The notes: generated by a model not told the origin, from the letters alone. Counted from the first letter of the stretch, positions 52,401-57,230 are shown. The stretch is 64,000 nt of DNA from Solea solea (GCF_958295425.1 NC_081141.1:23938365-24002364); one strand, 5' to 3'. Made by a program: numbers and translations.

Positions 52401-55400
52401 AGTTAAAATTCAATTTATTTACAACGTGGCTCCAGTTGAATATAAATACAGACATCCATGTAATTCTACAGGGAAATCCTATATAATCTTTCTTTAAATG
52501 CGTACATTTCTCATTTCTCTTTGCACAGTAACATGAGAAGATGCAATTCTGAGTTTTATCTATTCATGTAAATGCCATACGTTTGATTTTGCCTTGAAGA
52601 TTCTTCATATCTAAAGAGGCCTGTGCACGATGTGACGACGTTCTCACAGTTTGAATTTGTAGCCCCATATTTTAGGGACACATGTCAGTGGCTTTGTCTC
52701 TGTGTGTGGTCTAGTAACGTGAAGGACATCCACTCGGTTCTCGAGGTCACTGTTTACGACGAGGACCGAGACAGAAGTGCAGATTTCCTGGGAAAAGTGG
52801 CTATTCCTCTACTAAACGTGAGTCAAAGATAGATTTCTCTGTGTGTATGTGTGTGTGTGTGTGTGTTTTTCTTTTTTCTCCTCTCCCCCGGGGGGAATAG
52901 AGAAGAGAACATAGAGGAACAGTAAAAAAAACACAGAGGAAGATATAAAAAGCAGAGGTTATTTTTGCAACTCCACAGACGAGACTGTTATTATTTCACC
53001 AAAGAGAAAGAGATGACAGGAAGGAGACAAAAAGTGGAGAGAGGCTGAGGAAGAGAAAAAAGAAAGATTGATAGGTGAGAAAAAAAAAGACAGTAAAGGG
53101 ATGAAAGATGATATGAAAATGACACTGATCGAGAGATGGAACGATGGGATTCGGTGCGACTGAAAAATATAGATAGCCTGTAAGAGAGGTGCGTGTCTAA
53201 TGTATCCATGCTCTGCTGTACAGTGTGATTCCCCAGGATAGTTAATTTCTGTTTGACAGAGTCGAGCTGCACTGGGTAATGAACAGGTACTTGTCAGAGT
53301 TGCCACAGTTGTTTTGGGTTCCCTGTCAGCGCCAGCAGCTGGGGTTCAAAGGTGGCCCGGGGAGCCGATTCAGCCGGGTATTGCCAGACAGACGCCTGTC
53401 ATGTCCCTCTCCCACAGATCCAAAATGGAGAACGCAAAGCCTACGCCTTGAAAAGCAAGGAGCTGACAGGGCCAACAAAGGGGGTCATCTTTCTCGAAAT
53501 AGACGTGATTTTTAACGCTGTAAGTCTTTCTTTTTGGCTTTTATTTTTTCTTATTTTTTGCCCTCCACCTCCATTACCCCGCCCCTCTGTCTCTGCATCC
53601 TCTCTTGTTCCTCTCAAGCATCCCCCCCACACACACACACACACTAACACCACCCTGCTGTTGTCTTTATTCTGTCCCCCCCCCTCCTCCTCAGCTGCCA
53701 TCTCATCCCTCGTCCCTTGTCCCTCGTCCTCGTTTTGGCTTTAATTATCGAAGACTCCCTCTCAGGCTTCTTTGTTCCCCCCATTCACCATCGCTGTGTG
53801 TGTCCTATAGCGGCCATCTTACAGCTCTCTCTCCCTCTCTCTCCCTCTCTCCCTCCCTGTAGCCTCTGACATGGCAGCGTGCTCTACGTGTTTTTGCTGC
53901 CATGTTGCATCAGCGCACAATGTGTTAGAGAATCCTTCAAATTCATCCCATAACTGCCCCCCCCCCCCCCCTCCCCCCCTCCCTGCTAATGTATGATCTG
54001 GATCAGTGTCATTACACTCTCACCAGTTGCTGTTGATGACTGAGTGTGTGTGTGTCCAGGTGAAGGCCGGTCTCAGGACGTTGAATCCCGTCGAGCAGAA
54101 GTACATCGAGGAGGAGCCCAAGGTGTCCAAACAGGTACATCAGCAGCCGCCACTTATCCTCTACCTCTCTACCTCTCTGTCTCGCTCTCTATCTGTTTTC
54201 TTTTTTTAATCTGCGTCCACCAGTGTATCAGCCATTTTTTGCTCAGCTGTCAGAACAAAACCAACAAGCCTGTGGAGAGTGGCATCTCGTAAAGTGCAAC
54301 AACTGTGTGGGCAAGATACAACAAGACGATTGAAGGGAAAAACGCCGTTTCTTTTTCCCCTTCGTCCCTCCTTTCTCTCTTTCTCTCTCGTCTCTCTCTC
54401 CTCTCCCCCCCCCCCCCACATCCACTCTGAGTGGTGAATAGAAATGTCAAGCTGTCAGCTGTGGGGTGCATAAGTAGATTGGCTATCCTTATAGTTGGCC
54501 CTCCTTTGCCACTGCTGCTTTGCACTTCATTGTCACGCCACTCAGTGTGGCGGCACCACAAAGGCTTGAATAGTCGTGGCCGGCCCACATCAGATGTGTC
54601 ATACGAGTGACCGCTTGGGCTCCGCGCCGCAACACAACACAACACAACGCAACGCAACAAAAACACAACACAACACGTTTTTTTTGTCAGCGCTGCACAG
54701 TCCGTGCTCGTTTGTGTCCTCGCTGCGTCACATTCACCGTCCCACGTGCGGAATCCCCCTTTTCTTCGTCTCCACCTCACCCCTGACCCACAGAGATGAC
54801 CCACGTCCGTGTCTCGCGTCGATGATGTCACCGATCTCTGCTTTAAGCTACATCTCTATCATCTCTATGTGTACTTTTAGTTCCAGTTTCACCTCGTTGT
54901 TGGTCTCAACACAAATCCTTGTCGTTCATGTCGCCATCGTTTTAAGAGCTAATCAAACAATTGCCTCCTTAGCTGAATATTATGGTTTAAATATGAGGAA
55001 AATACATTGTATTTACACTTTTTTTCATCAATTATTACCTATAACTTAACCCTTAACCCATTGCAGTAAGTACACGACAGTTTGTGGTGGTTATTGCGGT
55101 AATTTCACTTGCGCTGTTGCAGGATGCCGGAGATTTGGTGTCTTTGTTGCCAGAGAGGAGAGAGTTGGAAAAAAGTTGCCCTGTTTTTATTGTAAATTAT
55201 GTTCTGTACTGTTCGAAATTCTAATTAAACGCGCAAACTTTTAGATCTTCCTTCATTTTAAATTGTTAATACACTATTTTAACATGCAGTCAATTGTAAA
55301 TAACTGCCAGAGGTGTTAAAGGGTTAATGTATATAATTGTATTTGTTCCATGTTGTGAGTGGTAGGAAAAACAAATAATGATAATAAAAAATAATAATTA

Positions 55401-55934
55401 ACATCTCGTTTACCAGTGCACCTGAATTAGTTTCTGAAATGCTTGTTTTTACCTGAAAAATAGTCGTTTTCATGTAGCCTTTGTGTGCTGACACACACAC
55501 ACACACATACACAGGGAAAAAAAAAACACAAGCTGCTTCCTGCCAAAATACCAGCATTTAATTGCAATTATGACATTTGATTAAACAAATGGCTTCACTG
55601 CTTTTCTAAGTGTTTTTCTTTTTTCTAAGGGGAGGGTAACTCAAGGCACTCAGTGAATTAATTCTTGAAGAATAAAAAAAAACATATATTCTTATCGAGG
55701 CACTTATGGCAATAATGAGCCTGGAAGAGTACAGCGTGTACATCAAGTGCACGCGCCGAGGAACACTGAAACGGATGATTCACCGTCTCCGCAGTCCTCA
55801 GGGTCTCTGTGTCCCCAGCAGGACACCGTACAGTCATCCTCAGTTTGGCAACAAAAGAGGCTTCACATAATTATACTTAGAGAAGAAGAAATTCCTCCTC
55901 TCATCCGGCATCAAAGCAGCCAAATCCACCCAGG

Positions 55935-55983
<49 letters not shown>

Positions 55984-56928
55984 GAGACAATAGACTTTTA
56001 AATGTAGAGCTACTGTATTTCCTCATCTCACACACTCACACAGAATAAAATCCTATTTTTTAAAACAGTGACGTGTCCTACGGGAGCACTTTCTCCTGGT
56101 GGTGACCTGATTGGGTGGTAGCTGTTCACGTTGTGTGGACCCACAGGGAGGACACTTCTCTCTCATCTCTGGCCAAATGCCTGCAGAACCCTGAGGGAGG
56201 AGAATCCAGGGGCCATGTTGGAAATGATGATTGTTATTGTTGTTATACTGAAGTTTATCCGTGGGACACGGGACATTTTGTCCCGCGTCTTCATCCGTAG
56301 TGAAGAGAGCACAGTGATGTCCTTGTGGCGTCCCGAGTGCTATAATTCTCCAGCGGTGGTGCACAGAGTGAGGTCAAGTCCACAAATTTCCAGCCATAAC
56401 TTGTAAATGTTGAGAAAGTGACACACACACACACACACACTGTGATGATGATGAGACTCACCGGCAGTATGTCATTTCAAATAAGGCACTAATTATGAGA
56501 TGCAACACATTTACTTATTAAATTATAAACATAAAAGACGGAGACGTGACCTTCAGCGTCGTGTCCTCACAGACATCCGAATCAAAGCGGGACCTCACAC
56601 ACACACACACACACACACACATGCAGATTACTAAGGAACAAAGCAATCCGTTTACTTTGCCTTTTTAAAAAGTGTTATTTCTCAATGATTTACACATGTT
56701 TAAATGTTTTTCTTTGAAACATGGCGTGATAAATTCTGCTTTATCCTTTATCCTGTGACCTTAAGCTTCCAACCACTCACTTGTATCTGTCTGTGTCCCC
56801 CGCTGCAGCTGCTGTTGCGTAACTTTAACAGAGTCCGGCGCTGCATCATGTTCCTCATCAACACTGGCTGCTACATCAACAGCTGCTTCGAATGGGACTC
56901 TCCACAGAGGAGCATCTGTGCTTTTGTG
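6878..56928 (+). CDS. mctp1: mctp1, partial: 14 exons spliced, C2A-C2B-C2C of an ER/vesicle membrane Ca2+ sensor
   Basis: Exons are 6878-6998, 23622-23764, 24212-24291, 26351-26462, 28041-28079, 33611-33775, 34543-34673, 35054-35240, 43203-43296, 51884-51986, 52715-52817, 53418-53519, 54060-54134 and 56809-56928. All have AG acceptors and GT donors, phases join exactly, and 1575 nt give 525 codons without a stop. Residues about 21-150 are C2A, 183-325 C2B and 338-460 C2C. The five Ca2+-ligand Asp positions are present in each: 38/44/91/93/99, 199/205/252/254/260 and 355/361/407/409/415. MCTP proteins bind Ca2+ through C2 domains, are anchored by two C-terminal membrane helices, and are linked to ER/endosomal and synaptic vesicle traffic. 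The motif [18 protein letters not shown] and the segment [20 protein letters not shown] fit MCTP1 better than MCTP2. The start codon and the membrane helices lie outside the window. Teleosts can carry two mctp1 copies, and which one this is cannot be told. Confidence 0.95.
7201..7735 (+). repeat. repeat block around the zinc-finger remnant
   Basis: The left part ggatccttgaaaagtcttaa aatgcc ... ttaaggtcttatgtctttta (7206-7272) and the right part gaggtcttaaaaaaagtctt aaaagttctaaacaaatgtg (7683-7722), ending cagataccctgag, share the aaggtctt/aaagtcttaaaa words. They bracket the open frame at 7410-7601, as expected for one element. Confidence 0.45.
7410..7601 (+). pseudogene. zinc-finger-coding transposon remnant
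   Basis: Open for 63 codons without a proper start. It reads [20 protein letters not shown], then [22 protein letters not shown] and a stop at 7599-7601. C-x2-C (codons at 7497 and 7506) and H-x5-H (7557 and 7575) form a C2H2/BED-like finger with the MG-KAL-SHM-S-KH pattern seen in fish repeat-encoded proteins. It lies between two runs of aaagtcttaaaa-type repeat (7211-7290 and 7683-7735). It is inferred to be an exon-like relic inside a DNA transposon; no other domain is visible. Confidence 0.5.
8038..8180 (+). repeat. probable fish repeat fragment
   Basis: The text ccttcaccaaggaagttgtgtt tttggtcac... followed by gaaattagtcattttagtgctgatctgggt resembles a common fish repeat that starts cgccaaggaggttatgtttt. 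Recognised by eye only. Confidence 0.3.
9235..9663 (-). mobile_element. non-autonomous Tc1/mariner-like element with TA duplications
   Basis: Ends are inverted: CACTATATAGACAAAG at 9235 and TTTTGTCCATATAGTG ending at 9663. Each end is flanked by TA (9233-9234 and 9664-9665), the Tc1/mariner target duplication. The interior, read on the minus strand, resembles the catalytic region of a Tc1-type transposase (a broken version of the FQHDCA...KA-SIK-W and FG-EEL segments, about 9440-9540) with indels. It is a dead deletion derivative of 429 bp; full elements are about 1.2-1.6 kb. Confidence 0.8.
11045..11160 (+). repeat. end part of the same repeat family
   Basis: ggactggtgacctgtccagg followed by atgtgacccggccttttgccctatgtcaa and a run ending gataaagggatagaagatga is the typical end of this fish repeat. 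Confidence 0.5.
11700..11830 (-). repeat. 'ggttgggta...ggtaccg' fish repeat fragment
   Basis: actagggttgggtaacgttc ... gaaccgatacggtaccggta tcgg ... cggtaccagtgcc matches a common fish hAT-type terminal region with many ggtacc words. Confidence 0.4.
12002..12031. repeat. (CA)15
   Basis: Pure CA dinucleotide tract. Confidence 0.95.
13720..13870 (-). repeat. fish repeat fragment of the 'acttaagtaaaagt' type
   Basis: Words acttaagtaaaagtcttaaa and tatgacatttactgtactga recur at 47690-47720. They belong to a family common in teleosts built around (c)aagtaaagtac / tacttaagta motifs. Confidence 0.45.
15438..15513 (+). repeat. dispersed repeat, second copy of 1845-1921
   Basis: Shares gcctgaaga-gtg-cctat, aacacacac, a-gatgtc-atataagga and tattattccc with 1845-1921 in the same order. 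It lies 41 bp before the perfect hairpin at 15555-15591. Confidence 0.6.
15555..15591. repeat. perfect hairpin: 16-bp arms, 5-nt loop
   Basis: TATTTCTACAGTTAAC (15555-15570), loop TCAGG (15571-15575), then the exact reverse complement (15576-15591). No T-run follows, and no gene is adjacent. Confidence 0.95.
16480..16830. promoter_or_regulatory. candidate intronic conserved non-coding element
   Basis: Repeat-free, compositionally balanced stretch. It has a perfect octamer ATTTGCAT (16559-16566), the homeodomain palindrome TTAATTAA (16629-16636) and several further TAAT/ATTA words. It looks like vertebrate developmental enhancers, judged by eye without alignment. Confidence 0.3.
18250..18740 (+). 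repeat. retroelement-tail-like repeats
   Basis: Positions 18336-18400 (ccccgtgtgtgcatggggtt tctccgggttctctggtttcctc) match a repeat common in fish. Positions 18427-18560 (tttatttcggtcatg ... aaccgaaagggaaagcagga gaagcaaaagcttat ... cccgcccccattatccacag) resemble the 3' part of a fish LINE. No reverse transcriptase frame remains. Confidence 0.45.
19680..19760 (+). repeat. AATAG tandem and retroelement tail
   Basis: Tandem aatag units (19687-19706) followed by aataggctttattgtcattgta, a frequent teleost retroelement tail. Confidence 0.5.
19990..20150 (+). repeat. same 'tctccgggttctc' repeat family
   Basis: gggttctctcttcctttcac agtctaaaaacat, then gactctaaat and gtgtgaatgattgtttgtctctgtatc keep the family order. 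11045-11150 (ggactggtgacctgtccagg atgtgacccggcc) looks like the following part of the same family, and 39640-39740 its inverted form. Confidence 0.5.
21849..21914. repeat. AAT/GAT-type trinucleotide tract
   Basis: Runs of aataac, aatgac, ata and gataat units, an imperfect triplet microsatellite. Confidence 0.9.
22201..22669 (+). mobile_element. hAT-type dispersed repeat, copy 1, with AT expansion inside
   Basis: Ends in AAAAGTTTGGGAACCACTG, the inverted form of the widespread hAT end CAGTGGTTCTCAAACTTTT. The interior stretches 22240-22262 and 22521-22591 match copy 2 (51055-51293), including the shared text ataaatctgcctcctgtgaa. The long AT/GT tract at 22318-22498 sits inside the copy. Confidence 0.65.
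22318..22498. repeat. long TA/TGTA tract
   Basis: About 180 bp of TA units interrupted by TGTA at irregular spacing. It is self-complementary over most of its length and sits inside a hAT-type repeat copy. Confidence 0.95.
23622..23764 (+). CDS. mctp1: mctp1 exon: C2A Ca2+ loop 1 and core strands
   Basis: Completes the split Gly codon 41 and encodes residues to 88: [16 protein letters not shown], then the NLNPVWDE motif typical of C2 domains. Asp44 in SDPY is the second Ca2+ ligand of C2A. The acceptor is ttctcctgcag and the donor is GTAATT at 23765. The exon ends on a codon boundary after YVK and joins the next exon only 447 bp downstream. The IHKNLNPVW segment is almost invariant in MCTP1. 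Confidence 0.97.
24212..24291 (+). CDS. mctp1: mctp1 exon: C2A Ca2+ loop 3
   Basis: Encodes [20 protein letters not shown] and on to a split Arg codon 115. Asp91, Asp93 and Asp99 are the loop-3 Ca2+ ligands, with the expected spacing (D-x-D-x5-D). The acceptor is gttttttgcag and the donor GTCTCT at 24292. GTCTCT is a weak donor (no A at +3 or G at +5), but the exon length of 80 nt and the 112 nt of the next exon restore the frame exactly. Confidence 0.96.
25625..25800 (+). repeat. fish SINE/LINE-tail-like repeat
   Basis: After a T-rich run, taatccctgtagtgaaattc cttctctgcatttaaca ... gtgcagccactgagcagcgc ... ggtaccttgctctgggggcag keeps the word order of a common teleost retroelement 3' region. 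Confidence 0.5.
26053..26250. mobile_element. short hAT-like element with 8-bp target duplication
   Basis: Long inverted ends: the left end CAGGTTTTTCCTCAATCCTG (26053) mirrors the right end ...CGGATTGAGAAACACTG (to 26250). The inverted match continues inward through ttagatgtt-ccc-gctccaacac-cctga. The flanks ttttagac (26045-26052) and tttcagac (26251-26258) match at 7 of 8 bases, the target-site length of hAT transposons. It is 198 bp and non-coding, a miniature element, 100 bp before an mctp1 acceptor. Confidence 0.75.
26351..26462 (+). CDS. mctp1: mctp1 exon: end of C2A
   Basis: Completes Arg115 and encodes [19 protein letters not shown] through [10 protein letters not shown] (to residue 152), the last strands of C2A. 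The acceptor is ttctctgtag and the donor GTAAGA at 26463. A small hAT-like element (26053-26250) ends 100 bp before the acceptor. The TPKEG motif closing C2A is characteristic of MCTP1. Confidence 0.96.
26463..28040 (+). other. mctp1: mctp1 intron, 1.6 kb
   Basis: Ordinary AT-rich intron with short CT-rich runs (26560-26590, 27260-27290) and a C-run near 27920. Two neighbouring stretches, about 27476-27495 and 27586-27608, share the phrase tttgagcctttagtatttat, a local direct duplication. No other feature seen. Confidence 0.8.
28041..28079 (+). CDS. mctp1: mctp1 39-bp exon: basic C2A-C2B linker
   Basis: Thirteen codons, [13 protein letters not shown], too short to stand out as an open frame but placed by its match to the MCTP1 linker (TMLMR-SWKRSSK type). 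The acceptor is ctcatttacag and the donor GTAAAC at 28080. Both ends are phase 0, so skipping it would keep the frame and remove five basic residues between C2A and C2B. That makes it a candidate cassette exon (inference). Confidence 0.92.
28785..28905 (+). repeat. dispersed fish repeat fragment, family also at 39262-39440
   Basis: The text ccaaattgacaccatgttct, gagaccataaac and aggaaaatgtttactga belongs to a repeat family I recognise from fish genomes. The second fragment at 39262-39440 has the corresponding words aaatcaacaccatggtgtattgaag, gaccgttaactcctcaggaaaatg and tcgccccctggtggct. Confidence 0.5.
29324..29408. repeat. (TA)n tract
   Basis: About 85 bp of TA with GT interruptions at the 3' end, inside the element at 28371-29503. 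Confidence 0.95.
30415..30720 (-). pseudogene. Tc1-type transposase N-terminal remnant
   Basis: The minus strand reads [20 protein letters not shown], then [22 protein letters not shown], then ATVTHIAIW. This fits the helix-turn-helix part of fish Tc1-like transposases (LSPSTV--I-KRFRE-G-ISVRKGQGRK pattern). It is an open stretch of about 100 codons but ends without the catalytic domain and has no clear start. It is a decayed transposon fragment. The element's ends were not located. Confidence 0.7.
30764..31262. repeat. repeat debris next to the Tc1 transposase remnant
   Basis: 30764-30975 has gtatttacacctgtacc and gtgattgcaatgcgatcaca, similar in type to 43380-43560 (cagacctggtattaacatcc ... 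gatctgatcactgagg). 31020-31262 has two gtcccaacttt words (31073 and 31245), as at the ends of some fish DNA transposons. Boundaries not determined. Confidence 0.35.
32040..32230. promoter_or_regulatory. candidate enhancer with SOX, TCF/LEF and POU words
   Basis: Contains CATTGTT (32094-32100, SOX type), AGATCAAAGG (32128-32137, TCF/LEF consensus) and ATGCTAAT (32200-32207, POU-like) just after ACAAAAG, within 120 bp of repeat-free sequence. Confidence 0.3.
33611..33775 (+). CDS. mctp1: mctp1 exon: start of C2B
   Basis: Fifty-five codons, residues 166-220. They hold the linker [18 protein letters not shown] and the first C2B strands with [19 protein letters not shown]. Asp199 and Asp205 are loop-1 Ca2+ ligands. 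The acceptor is ctgctgcag and the donor GTAAAC at 33776; both boundaries are phase 0. Compared with my recollection of human MCTP1 (FQTQSLRLSD) the linker start is two residues shorter. A Tc1-like element begins 88 bp after the donor. Confidence 0.97.
33776..34542 (+). other. mctp1: mctp1 intron, 767 bp, mostly a Tc1-like element
   Basis: More than half of this intron is the Tc1-like element at 33864-34306. The next intron (34674-35053, 380 bp) shows nothing recognisable. Confidence 0.85.
33864..34306 (-). mobile_element. Tc1-like element (ACTTTATTAGGTAC-end family), deleted
   Basis: Starts TACTCACCGGCCACTTTATT and ends in the inverted counterpart TGTACCTAATAAAGTGGTGA-GTA, with TA at 33862-33863 and 34307-34308. 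The interior contains antisense remains of a transposase N-terminal region (around 34022-34070, the counterpart of a TTIS-VYREWSEKEK segment). These ends are common in fish genomes. At 443 bp it is internally deleted. It sits 88 bp downstream of an mctp1 donor. Confidence 0.8.
34543..34673 (+). CDS. mctp1: mctp1 exon: C2B core and Ca2+ loop 3
   Basis: Residues 221 to split codon 264: [20 protein letters not shown], then [14 protein letters not shown]. Asp252, Asp254 and Asp260 are the loop-3 ligands. The acceptor is tttgctcctcag and the donor GTGCGG at 34674, which is a non-optimal donor. The next exon restores frame. Confidence 0.97.
35054..35240 (+). CDS. mctp1: mctp1 exon: end of C2B and C2B-C2C linker
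   Basis: Completes Arg264 and encodes [20 protein letters not shown], the strand [20 protein letters not shown] and the linker to QRY (residue 326). The acceptor is cttgttctccag and the donor GTGAGT at 35241, a consensus donor. HTHKL and LLVTLTAS are diagnostic MCTP1 segments. Confidence 0.97.
36140..36164 (-). repeat. end of a 'ttaaaggtcc-gtgtgtaa' fish repeat
   Basis: acatgttacacaccggacct ttaa; the same end appears at 39815-39838 (aatattacacactggacctt taa). This terminal sequence is frequent in teleosts. Confidence 0.45.
37492..37533. repeat. C-run of 41 with one G
   Basis: Poly-C at 37492-37525, G at 37526, C at 37527-37533. The minus strand is a long G-run with quadruplex potential; length is prone to sequencing error. 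Shorter C- or G-runs occur at 13952-13967, 38574-38594 and 39963-39975. Confidence 0.9.
37862..38048. repeat. GT tract followed 95 bp later by a CA tract
   Basis: GT/GC tract at 37862-37924 and CA tract at 38018-38048. The two complementary tracts could pair in single-stranded DNA or RNA. Confidence 0.9.
38045..38200 (-). repeat. CA/GT-associated fish repeat
   Basis: Follows a CA tract and reads tcttagtgaggacactcata, then cttacacttaactctaaacc ... gacctgcctaaatgtccctg ... tggtcctcacatacacac. This family, built on 'ggggacc / taaggttagggt' words, usually lies next to CA tracts in fish. Confidence 0.5.
39262..39440 (+). repeat. dispersed fish repeat fragment, same family as 28785-28905
   Basis: Shares ordered words with 28785-28905 and adds the typical end ttgcaaccggcagtatcgcc then ccctggtggct. 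Non-coding. Confidence 0.5.
39640..39740 (-). repeat. inverted end part of the same repeat family, with G-run
   Basis: cattcatcttctaccacttt ctcctccacatgagggtcac, then tagggcgacaggcgg and caccctgtacaggtcgccag, is the reverse orientation of the 11045-11160 type. A run of 14 G (39707-39720) has grown inside it. Confidence 0.5.
39815..39838 (-). repeat. end of the same 'ttaaaggtcc' repeat family
   Basis: aatattacacactggacctt taa matches the end at 36140-36164. Confidence 0.45.
41745..41960. promoter_or_regulatory. candidate TAAT-rich non-coding element
   Basis: Unique sequence with ggtaataatgaattaagtct, aaatttaaattataattact and ggggttattgcc words, typical of homeodomain-bound enhancers. No coding frame. 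Confidence 0.3.
43203..43296 (+). CDS. mctp1: mctp1 exon: start of C2C
   Basis: Residues 327 to split codon 358: [20 protein letters not shown], then [12 protein letters not shown]. Asp355 is a loop-1 Ca2+ ligand. The acceptor is gtgatgttgcag and the donor GTAAGA at 43297. [11 protein letters not shown] distinguishes MCTP1 from MCTP2, which has a different residue run here. It stands alone between introns of 8.0 and 8.6 kb. Confidence 0.96.
43380..43560 (+). repeat. probable dispersed repeat
   Basis: cagacctggtattaacatcc gtccgcagtgattccatcgcc ... agacgcatgtggacacattt resembles a common fish repeat, with a probable relative at 30764-30975. Confidence 0.35.
44231..44272. repeat. (TG)n with GCGCGC end
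   Basis: Pure TG to about 44266, then alternating GC; a good Z-DNA-type sequence. Other GT tracts lie at 19980-19999, 42041-42069, 42399-42428, 46171-46209 and 58331-58354. Confidence 0.9.
44460..44700. promoter_or_regulatory. candidate non-coding element
   Basis: Unique sequence with ctccattaattcttactttt aattaggtctgcag and later cccattagcccgtacagagt, ggctaatggctcttg, interrupted by one GT tract (44551-44567). Confidence 0.28.
46392..46421. repeat. (TC)15
   Basis: Pure TC tract. Confidence 0.95.
47110..47199. repeat. large inverted repeat: perfect 21-bp arms around an AT-rich core
   Basis: The left arm 47110-47130 begins AGTATAGCAGGTAATGTCAT and the right arm 47179-47199 is its exact reverse complement. 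The 48-bp core of TA, TGTA and TACA units is also largely self-complementary. The whole could fold into a hairpin of up to about 45 bp. Outside the arms similarity stops at once. Confidence 0.95.
47690..47975 (+). repeat. fish repeat fragment of the 'acttaagtaaaagt' type
   Basis: Contains agtatatgacatttactgta (shared with 13804-13823) and, at 47868-47970, ctgaggagtaaaagtaaaag ttgctagaaatata ... aagtacagagacatg ... tacagtgacagcgtatttgt, in the usual family order. Confidence 0.5.
48388..48400 (+). promoter_or_regulatory. DR1-like nuclear-receptor site
   Basis: AGGTGAAAGTTCA fits two direct half-sites with one spacer base (RGKTCA type, one mismatch in the first). It follows a CCAAT word (48382-48386) in a GC-rich unique stretch (48190-48490). 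DR1 sites are bound by NR2F, HNF4 and RXR-type receptors. Chance occurrence is possible. Confidence 0.3.
48660..48805 (+). repeat. CA/GT-associated fish repeat
   Basis: tttaaagggctttttcaggg ttaagaccgggttttagggttaggattag ... ctatgaggtgtcctcactag belongs to the family seen at 38045, 57085, 58331 and 63840. Confidence 0.5.
50691..50918 (+). repeat. dispersed repeat, copy 1 (TAATCG-rich family)
   Basis: Contains agcttcttaaaatgtgaatatttcccggtttctttgct and ends with aatcgacacattaatcgata followed by gttagatgcagcc. It matches the copy at 59501-59705 in order and orientation. Family members with taatcgattaatcg motifs are abundant in teleosts. Confidence 0.65.
51055..51293 (+). mobile_element. hAT-type dispersed repeat, copy 2
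   Basis: Begins with CATGGTTCTCAAACTGTGGT, a hAT-like terminal sequence, followed by ccagtggtac and tttagaaatactgttcc. Positions 51217-51293 (gtgaggaagagg to gtgaaaagtct) are close to 22521-22591 in copy 1, in the same orientation. Non-coding. Confidence 0.65.
51884..51986 (+). CDS. mctp1: mctp1 exon: C2C loop 1 and core
   Basis: Completes Gly358 and encodes [20 protein letters not shown], then [14 protein letters not shown] (split codon 392). Asp361 is a Ca2+ ligand. The acceptor is tcttttcgcag after a T-rich tract and the donor GTGAGT at 51987. The [18 protein letters not shown] segment is nearly invariant in MCTP proteins. Confidence 0.97.
52715..52817 (+). CDS. mctp1: mctp1 exon: C2C Ca2+ loop 3
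   Basis: Completes Phe392 and encodes [20 protein letters not shown], then [14 protein letters not shown] (residue 426). Asp407, Asp409 and Asp415 are the loop-3 ligands. The acceptor is tgtgtggtctag and the donor GTGAGT at 52818. The exon is 103 nt, like the preceding one, and the two together with the flanking phases stay in frame. Confidence 0.97.
53418..53519 (+). CDS. mctp1: mctp1 exon: end of C2C
   Basis: Thirty-four codons: [20 protein letters not shown], then [14 protein letters not shown] (residues 427-460), the last C2C strands. The acceptor is tctcccacag and the donor GTAAGT at 53520; both boundaries are phase 0. It lies at the edge of a pyrimidine-rich intron. Confidence 0.97.
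54060..54134 (+). CDS. mctp1: mctp1 exon: charged linker after C2C
   Basis: Twenty-five codons, [20 protein letters not shown] then KVSKQ (residues 461-485). In MCTP1 this acidic linker joins C2C to the membrane region. The acceptor is tgtgtgtgtccag and the donor GTACAT at 54135. Both ends are phase 0, so it could be skipped in frame. The length is too short for an ORF search alone; it was placed by its match to the family. Confidence 0.95.
54135..56808 (+). other. mctp1: mctp1 intron, 2.7 kb
   Basis: Begins with a pyrimidine-rich stretch (54160-54420, including a C-run at 54405-54417), then an aacac-type tandem (54628-54675) and three CA tracts (55490-55507, 55937-55978, 56599-56620). No exon or recognised element. 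Confidence 0.8.
55937..55978. repeat. (AC)n, about 42 bp
   Basis: AC tract with a final TAC. Other CA tracts nearby are at 56421-56440, 56599-56620 and 58792-58812. Confidence 0.9.
56809..56928 (+). CDS. mctp1: mctp1 exon: pre-membrane segment, last exon in window
   Basis: Forty codons: [20 protein letters not shown], then [20 protein letters not shown] (residues 486-525). This is the basic and Cys-containing segment that leads into the first transmembrane helix of MCTP proteins. The acceptor is cccgctgcag and the donor GTACGT at 56929; both are phase 0. The expected next exon, beginning with the hydrophobic stretch around VVWNFELYMIPL, was looked for in all frames to 64000 and not found, so it lies beyond the window. 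Confidence 0.96.
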
Positions 56929-57084
56929 GTACGTACAAGTGTAAACCTGCAGCTGTGCAGATCTGGTCCCGCGAAACCTGGTCTGCATGTATTGACGGAC
57001 GATAGTCTGGTCGCACTTTTTACATCCGTTAACACACGGGGTTTGTGCAGCTGTGTGGTCATTTGGACGGCCGGAATCGAGTGT

Positions 57085-57230
57085 TATCTCTTACCTTAAC
57101 CTCAAATCTTAGCCCTAAACTTAACCAGTTCCTCAGAAATGAGGACCACTCATTAGGACCAGGTTTTGGTCTCCACTGGTCCTGACAAGGTCAATGTTTA
57201 TGCCAGAAAAGGTCCGAAAAAAGTAAGAAA
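57085..57230 (-). repeat. CA/GT-associated fish repeat
   Basis: Reads cctcagaaatgaggaccact cattaggaccaggttttggtc then tggtcctgacaaggtcaatgt, then a CA tract, in the typical order. Confidence 0.55.

Larger units (their letters stand above)
51987..54059 (+). other. mctp1: short mctp1 introns in the C2C exon cluster
   Basis: Three introns of 728, 600 and 540 bp around exons 52715-52817 and 53418-53519. The first is AT-rich. The second has a GT tract near 52844-52866 followed by a purine-rich stretch to about 53130. The third is strongly pyrimidine-rich on the + strand (53520-54000). No other genes. Confidence 0.8.

Noticed and set aside
54250..54831. Minus-strand 193-codon frame, the longest single frame in the window
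   Set aside because: Opposite the pyrimidine-rich intron; low-complexity Arg/Glu/Lys and Cys runs, no domain. Length is explained by biased composition.
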